Shown: positions 31,174 to 35,394 of the stretch, piece after piece
How positions within the stretch are numbered: position 1 is the first letter of the stretch
Layout of the letters: every line of letters begins with the position of its first letter
DNA from: Verrucomicrobiota bacterium
GTDB lineage: Bacteria; Verrucomicrobiota; Verrucomicrobiia; Verrucomicrobiales; Verrucomicrobiaceae
Reading direction: 5' to 3'
Assembly (NCBI GenBank): GCA_963204975.1
Contig: CAUJJC010000071.1
Span: 1 to 35,394, forward strand
DNA: 35,394 bases
Notes under the pieces: model-generated
The model's database searches: none
Seen by the model: the letters and a program-made list of their open reading frames with translations, nothing else
What the model was told of the DNA's origin: nothing
Program-made: the position numbers and the translations under genes

Positions 31174-33567
31174 ATGCCGCCGCGTCTTCCCTCCATGCTC
31201 CTCACTGCCCTGGCGATCTTCGCATTGATCCCTTCGGGACGTGCCCAGTCAGCACCTCCGTTCAGCGTGCCGTTCGAGGACAAGCCGCCTGCGCTCTCGC
31301 TGCCCAATGCCAAGCCAGCAGTTCAGCCAGGCGGCTCTCCAGGAGTGCCCGCTGCGGCTCCTGCGGACAAGGCGGGGACCACTCCGCCTGCAGCTCCCGC
31401 GCAGCCCGTCTTCAAGCCCTCCAGCACCAGCGGCCAATTCGTGATCCATGGGGCAGATCTCGAGACGCGCACCCGGCTTGGCCAGATGTTCGAGGAGACA
31501 TCCGAAGAACTGCGTCGCCTGCTCCGCGATCCTTCGCCGTGGGATATTCCGATCGTCGTCTCCATCAAGACGTCTGCGGACATCAATCCGAGCGACCCCT
31601 TCGTGAGGGCCAGTTTCGCGCACCTTGCCGAGGGTGGTTTCCACCTTCAGCTCACGCTTCAGATGCGTGGTGGCTTCAATACCAAAGAGATGCGCGCGGA
31701 ACTCATCCGCATGTTGCTCGCTGAGCGCATTCTGCGCGGCCATCAGGACATCACGACAAAGCGGCCTCGCATTCTGCCCGACTGGCTGCTCGTGGGCATC
31801 ACCGAAGGGCTGGAGTATCGGCAGCGTGAGCGTCCGAGTGCCTCCTTTGCCTTGGTCTTTGGATCGGGCAAGGTGTATGGCATTGAAGAGATCCTCGATG
31901 CCAGTCCAGGCCAGCTCGATTCCTTTAGCCGTCTGGTTTACAACACCTCATGCTGCGCACTGGTGCTCACGCTGATCGATCAGCCGGAGGGTGGTCTGCG
32001 CATGGGCAAGTTCCTCAGTTCACTGGCATCGGACAGCCGCGGAGATCGAGAGTTGATCAACCATTGGTTCCCCGGCATCGCACAGTCCAAGACCAGCCTG
32101 GAAAAATGGTGGAGCCTCCAGATGGCCAATCTCTCGCGCCCGACCGTGTTTGAGACCATGGGACCTGCTGAAACAGCGAAGGCGCTCGCCGATGCGCTGA
32201 CGCTCCGGTTTACCGTTGAGGCGGGCAGCAATCCCCTCGTAACCAGCAAAAAGGCAGCCGACTCGGCAGACGAACCTGCCGCAGAGGACGAGGAGGCCAA
32301 GCCGCGCGGGATTCTCTCGCGGTGGTTTAGCCGTGGAACGAGCGATGGCGAAAAGGAAGAAGAAAAACCCAAGCCCGAGAAAAAGCCCGAGCCCAAGCCG
32401 CTCACCGATGAAGAACTGGCCAAAGGCAAGCAGCAGGGCTTCCGGCTTCGCAACCTCTTCGGTGGTAGCGACAGTGACGAGAAAGACGCGGCCAAGCCCG
32501 AGCCCAAGAAAGCTGACAAGCCCGCCCGCAAGGAAGAGCCGGAGAAGAAAGATCCCGAGAAAAAGAAGGAGGACGCACCCGAGCCCGCCAAGGCAGACGA
32601 TGGCAAACCGAAGCGCCCAGGGCTTTTCACACGCATGTTCAGCGGTGGCGACAAAGACAAGGACGAGGGCTCCAAAGACGAGGCAAAGAAGGAGCCGTCA
32701 GCCAAGCCCGAAGCTCCTCAACCCGCACCGAAGAAACCCGCGCCAGAGGCTACAAAGAAAGAGGAGCCGAAGACTCAAGAGGCATCCAAGGATGCACCGA
32801 AGGACGCCACAGCGATCATCTCGCCGCTCGGGCGATTGATTGCCGCCGCCATGTTCCCGCAGGCCGTAGCGCTAGCCGATGCTGGTGTCTGGCTCAGCCC
32901 ACGCACGGCGCATTTCACCTTCCTCGGATTCGGCAAGAAAAAGGACAAGGACGCCGAGGGCGAGAAGGAAAAAGAGGATGCCAAGGACGACGAGAAGAAG
33001 TCCAAAAAGAAAGAAGAAAAGCCCGAGCCTCCGAAGAAGGAAGAGAAGAAAGATGAGGTGAAGACGGAGAAAAAGGATGAGCCGGAAACCCCTGCCGCCA
33101 AACCTGCTCCTCCCGCGCCCGCCCCGAAGCCCAAGCCCCCCGTGACGAAGTATGTGCCTGCATCCGCACCCATCGAAGACTACGCGCGCGTGCTCAAGCG
33201 CAGCGATGCTCGCCAGGTGTTCGCGGCCACTCTCGCGGAACTCAATGTGCTGGCCCAGCACGCCCATCCCCTTTTCCGCCCCGTCGTCGCAGGCTACATC
33301 GAAGTGGTCGTGAGTCTGGCGGATGGCAAAACCAAGGATGTGGACGCACGGCTGAAGCAACTGAAGGCCGATGGTGCCGCAGCTCTGGCGAAAGCCAAGG
33401 CCGTGCAAGACGCCCTTGATGTCTATGAAGCCAACCATCCGAGCGGCTACTCCGGGATGTTCGAAGACTTCCTCAACCTCGAAAAGAATTTCGAAAAGCG
33501 GCTGCCCAAGCCGACCGACCCCATCGGCATCTGGTTCGAAGAGCAGTTCAAGAAGTTCGAAGAGTAG
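31174..33567 (+). CDS. Secreted Lys/Glu/Pro-rich protein with degenerate metallopeptidase-like domain
   Basis: A 797-residue protein starting at the ATG at 31174 (MPPRLPSMLLTALAIFALIP), a signal peptide ending near SGRAQ. Residues about 80-330 resemble a gluzincin-type domain: the helix where HExxH is expected reads MRAELIRMLLAE (173-184), and DWLLVGITEGLEYRQ (203-217) matches the PxWLxEGxAxY segment. The zinc-binding His residues are absent, so it is probably non-catalytic. Residues about 363-546 and 587-650 are disordered, very rich in Lys, Glu, Asp and Pro, with short recurring motifs (379-392, 422-435, 483-495). The last 130 residues are helical (DYARVLKRSDARQVFAATLA). The function is unknown; a periplasmic scaffold or envelope-binding role is a guess. 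Confidence 0.78.
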   Translation: MPPRLPSMLLTALAIFALIPSGRAQSAPPFSVPFEDKPPALSLPNAKPAVQPGGSPGVPAAAPADKAGTTPPAAPAQPVFKPSSTSGQFVIHGADLETRTRLGQMFEETSEELRRLLRDPSPWDIPIVVSIKTSADINPSDPFVRASFAHLAEGGFHLQLTLQMRGGFNTKEMRAELIRMLLAERILRGHQDITTKRPRILPDWLLVGITEGLEYRQRERPSASFALVFGSGKVYGIEEILDASPGQLDSFSRLVYNTSCCALVLTLIDQPEGGLRMGKFLSSLASDSRGDRELINHWFPGIAQSKTSLEKWWSLQMANLSRPTVFETMGPAETAKALADALTLRFTVEAGSNPLVTSKKAADSADEPAAEDEEAKPRGILSRWFSRGTSDGEKEEEKPKPEKKPEPKPLTDEELAKGKQQGFRLRNLFGGSDSDEKDAAKPEPKKADKPARKEEPEKKDPEKKKEDAPEPAKADDGKPKRPGLFTRMFSGGDKDKDEGSKDEAKKEPSAKPEAPQPAPKKPAPEATKKEEPKTQEASKDAPKDATAIISPLGRLIAAAMFPQAVALADAGVWLSPRTAHFTFLGFGKKKDKDAEGEKEKEDAKDDEKKSKKKEEKPEPPKKEEKKDEVKTEKKDEPETPAAKPAPPAPAPKPKPPVTKYVPASAPIEDYARVLKRSDARQVFAATLAELNVLAQHAHPLFRPVVAGYIEVVVSLADGKTKDVDARLKQLKADGAAALAKAKAVQDALDVYEANHPSGYSGMFEDFLNLEKNFEKRLPKPTDPIGIWFEEQFKKFEE

Positions 33568-33586
33568 TAAACCTCTAGGGCGCTGG

Positions 33587-34180
33587 TCAGCCGATGTAGC
33601 GCTGCTTCAGCTCTGCTCGAGTGACCTCAAACTTCCACATCTCCTGGCACAGCTTGCTCGACTTCGCTCCCTCGCGGTGTGAGATCAGATGAAAGGCAAA
33701 CCGCCCGTCCGCCTGCGCTCGTTCAGACGCGATCTTCTTCGCGAAGGCGAACGGCAGGTCGAAGATCACATACGGCGAACGCTTGTCTCGATAGGTGGCT
33801 TTACGGCTGGGATCTGCCTCCGCCACCAGGATCAAGCGGTGGTAGGTCTTCTTGCTGCCCACGCCGAGGAAGTTGTGCCACGTCCAGCGGCTGTAGCAGT
33901 AAGTCTGATCTGTGCCTGAGTAGAAGAGATTGCACTTGGAGCCCTTGATCTCGAAGCGACGACGACCAATCACAAAATCGTGGTCCGCATTGCGCTCCGT
34001 GGCCTTCGCTCCCAGCAGGCGACACACGTAGTCCTCGGCCTCTTTGCCGGTCGAGTTGGCGGCGTGCCGACTGGCCCGCTGGCGTTGCTCGCGATGGCGA
34101 ACAATCTCGGCTTCCAGCTTCTCAATGCGTTTCCGCAGCCGCGCATTCTCGGCCTTGAGAGTGCGCAGCTCGGAGGACAT
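33587..34180 (-). CDS. Coiled-coil protein with PD-(D/E)XK nuclease-like domain
   Basis: A 197-residue protein. Residues 2-36 form a charged coiled coil (ELRTLKAENARLRKRIEKLE). The following domain has GKEAEDYVCRLLG (a helix with Glu47/Glu49), then HDFVIGRRRFEIKGSK, placing Asp68, Glu77 and Lys79 as a PD-(D/E)XK metal site. This resembles restriction-endonuclease-like folds, but the exact family is not recognised. The C-terminus is mixed (YVIFDLPFAFAKKIASERAQ). The ATG at 34180 is 22 bp after the NuoF stop on the same strand, so it is probably transcribed from the nuo promoter. It converges with the secreted protein gene. DNA or RNA cleavage is possible but untested. Confidence 0.7.
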   Translation of the reverse strand: MSSELRTLKAENARLRKRIEKLEAEIVRHREQRQRASRHAANSTGKEAEDYVCRLLGAKATERNADHDFVIGRRRFEIKGSKCNLFYSGTDQTYCYSRWTWHNFLGVGSKKTYHRLILVAEADPSRKATYRDKRSPYVIFDLPFAFAKKIASERAQADGRFAFHLISHREGAKSSKLCQEMWKFEVTRAELKQRYIG

Positions 34181-34202
34181 GCTCTGTGCGAATGGAGTCC
34201 GA

Positions 34203-35394
34203 TCAGGACTTGAGACCTGCCACGGCGAGAGTGGTCTCCTCGTTCACGATCTTGCCGGTGAGGTCGGTCTTGGTCACCGACTTGATCTCATCACGGAACT
34301 TGCGCACGAAGCTTTGCGTGGGCCATGAGGCGGCTTCACCGAAGGCACAGATGGTCTTGCCTTCGATCTGATTCGCGACCTGCTCCAGCATATCCACGTC
34401 GTCCGGGCTGGCGTTGCCGGCTACGATGCGGTCGCTGATCTTCGCCATCCACGGGCTGCCTTCGCGGCACGGGGTGCACTGGCCGCAGGACTCGTGCTGG
34501 TAGAACTTGTTCAGGTTGTTGATCACCCAGGCCATGCTGCGGCTGTCGTCCATGATCATCACGCCGCCGGAGCCCGCCATGGAGCCGCACGCGGCCATGG
34601 TGTCGAAGTCCATCGGGATGTCCCAGATGGTGAGTTCGCGACCGTCCTTGAGCTTGTATTTCTCATCGGCCTTCAGGACTTTCGCGGACGATCCACCAGG
34701 GATGATCGCTTTGAGCGAACGGCCTGGTTTCAAGCCGCCGCACAGGTCGTTGATGACCTCGCCCATCGTGACCTTGCCGACTTCCACCTCGTAGTAGCCG
34801 GGCTTCTGCACGTCACCGCTCACGCACAGGATGCGCGTGCCGGTGTTGTTCGGCGTGCCTAGCTTCGCGTATTCCGCGCCGCCCATCTGGAGGATGTGCT
34901 TCACATGGCAGAGCGACTCGACGTTGTTGACGATCGTGGGGCTCATGTAGAGGCCCAGCGCCGCAGGGAAATACGGCGGCTTGATGCGCGGATACGGGCG
35001 CTTGCCTTCCAGCGACTCGATCAATCCGGTCTCTTCACCGCAGATGTAGGCACCGGCACCGCGATGCACGTAGATCTCGCAGTCGAAGCCGGAGCCGAGG
35101 ATGTTCTTGCCCAGGAAGCCCTTCGCGCGGGCCTCGGCGATGGCCTTTTCCATGATCTTGGCTGCGTGCGGGAATTCCTCGCGGATGTAGAGGTAGCAAA
35201 GGCTCGCCTTCACCGCGAAGGCCGAGATCGCCATGCCCTCGACCAGCTGATGCGGGTCCTGGTGCATGATGTAGCGATCCTTGAACGTGCCGGGCTCGGA
35301 CTCGTCGGCGTTGCAAATCAGGTAAACGGGCTTCGTGTTCGTCGGTGGGATGAAGCCCCACTTCACGCCCGTCGGGAAGCCCGCACCGCCGCGC
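34203..35394 (-). CDS. nuoF: NADH-quinone oxidoreductase subunit F, 5' end outside window
   Basis: The 51-kDa flavoprotein of complex I, which binds NADH and FMN at the tip of the peripheral arm. The frame continues to the window edge with RGGAGFPTGVKWGF, the NADH-binding glycine motif, so the apparent start at 35366 is an internal Val (GTG). The FMN region has CNADESEPGTFKDRY. RGAGAYICGEETGLIESLEG is also typical. The N3 [4Fe-4S] cluster is bound by HESCGQCTPCREG plus a distal Cys in KTICAFGE. About 100 N-terminal residues are missing. The next gene downstream is not nuoG but a nuclease-like protein, so the nuo cluster ends or is split here. Confidence 0.95.
   Translation of the reverse strand, partial: RGGAGFPTGVKWGFIPPTNTKPVYLICNADESEPGTFKDRYIMHQDPHQLVEGMAISAFAVKASLCYLYIREEFPHAAKIMEKAIAEARAKGFLGKNILGSGFDCEIYVHRGAGAYICGEETGLIESLEGKRPYPRIKPPYFPAALGLYMSPTIVNNVESLCHVKHILQMGGAEYAKLGTPNNTGTRILCVSGDVQKPGYYEVEVGKVTMGEVINDLCGGLKPGRSLKAIIPGGSSAKVLKADEKYKLKDGRELTIWDIPMDFDTMAACGSMAGSGGVMIMDDSRSMAWVINNLNKFYQHESCGQCTPCREGSPWMAKISDRIVAGNASPDDVDMLEQVANQIEGKTICAFGEAASWPTQSFVRKFRDEIKSVTKTDLTGKIVNEETTLAVAGLKS

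Noticed and set aside
35366..35394. A start codon for NuoF at 35366
   Set aside because: It is a GTG Val inside the conserved GGAGFPTGVKWGF motif; the frame stays open to the window edge.

Overview
The window reads as a high-GC, Gram-negative chromosome segment, most likely Verrucomicrobiota (Verrucomicrobiaceae/Prosthecobacter-like). This is an inference. It rests on a Pirellula/Verrucomicrobium-type membrane-bound dehydrogenase with a C-terminal CxxCH haem domain, an ECF sigma factor next to a membrane Ser/Thr kinase, a GMC oxidoreductase with a Tat-exported subunit-3 partner, LPS genes, weak Shine-Dalgarno signals, and several families of short palindromic or tandem repeats between and inside genes. 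There are 26 protein-coding genes and no gene-free stretch above 300 bp. I see no tRNA, rRNA, CRISPR array or insertion sequence.

Layout. 1-3138 (minus): a penicillin-binding transpeptidase cut by the window edge, preceded by an RlmI-type rRNA methyltransferase. 3337-4638 (plus): a divergent PurC-like protein. 4684-7910 (minus): a family 9 glycosyltransferase translationally coupled to an MsbA-like ABC exporter, an envelope/LPS pair. 8018-11400 (plus): ECF sigma factor, then a Ser/Thr kinase with two extracytoplasmic repeat domains. 11563-13177 (minus): a small membrane protein and a GT4 glycosyltransferase. 13325-16346 (plus): GMC dehydrogenase, a Uma2 protein, and gluconate-dehydrogenase-type subunit 3. 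16460-18619 (plus): an SPFH protein with a C-terminal helix-turn-helix and a double zinc-ribbon membrane protein, resembling Bacillus YdjI/YdjG. 18616-21883 (minus): a four-gene run of DUF485, ActP-like acetate symporter, PhyH-type dioxygenase and lipoate ligase. 21981-26943 (plus): a small membrane protein, a probable ATP-grasp protein, a fusion of heptose-phosphate adenylyltransferase with PurN, and a Rep/UvrD helicase. 26974-29994 (minus): the PVC-type dehydrogenase. 30231-33567 (plus): an FmdB-type zinc ribbon, a secreted unknown, and a Lys/Glu/Pro-rich secreted protein with a degenerate metallopeptidase-like domain. 33587-35394 (minus): NuoF, cut by the window edge, followed by a coiled-coil PD-(D/E)XK nuclease-like protein.

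The points most worth a second look are the single-frame RfaE2-PurN fusion, and repeat elements translated in frame inside genes. The latter include a 76-bp cloverleaf-foldable element in the kinase linker, a 16-bp inverted repeat in the glycosyltransferase, and four copies of a 7-bp unit in the ATP-grasp-like gene. Others are a 54-bp near-identical motif repeated exactly 600 bp apart in the kinase, and a repeated short motif in the disordered region of the secreted protein at 31174-33567.
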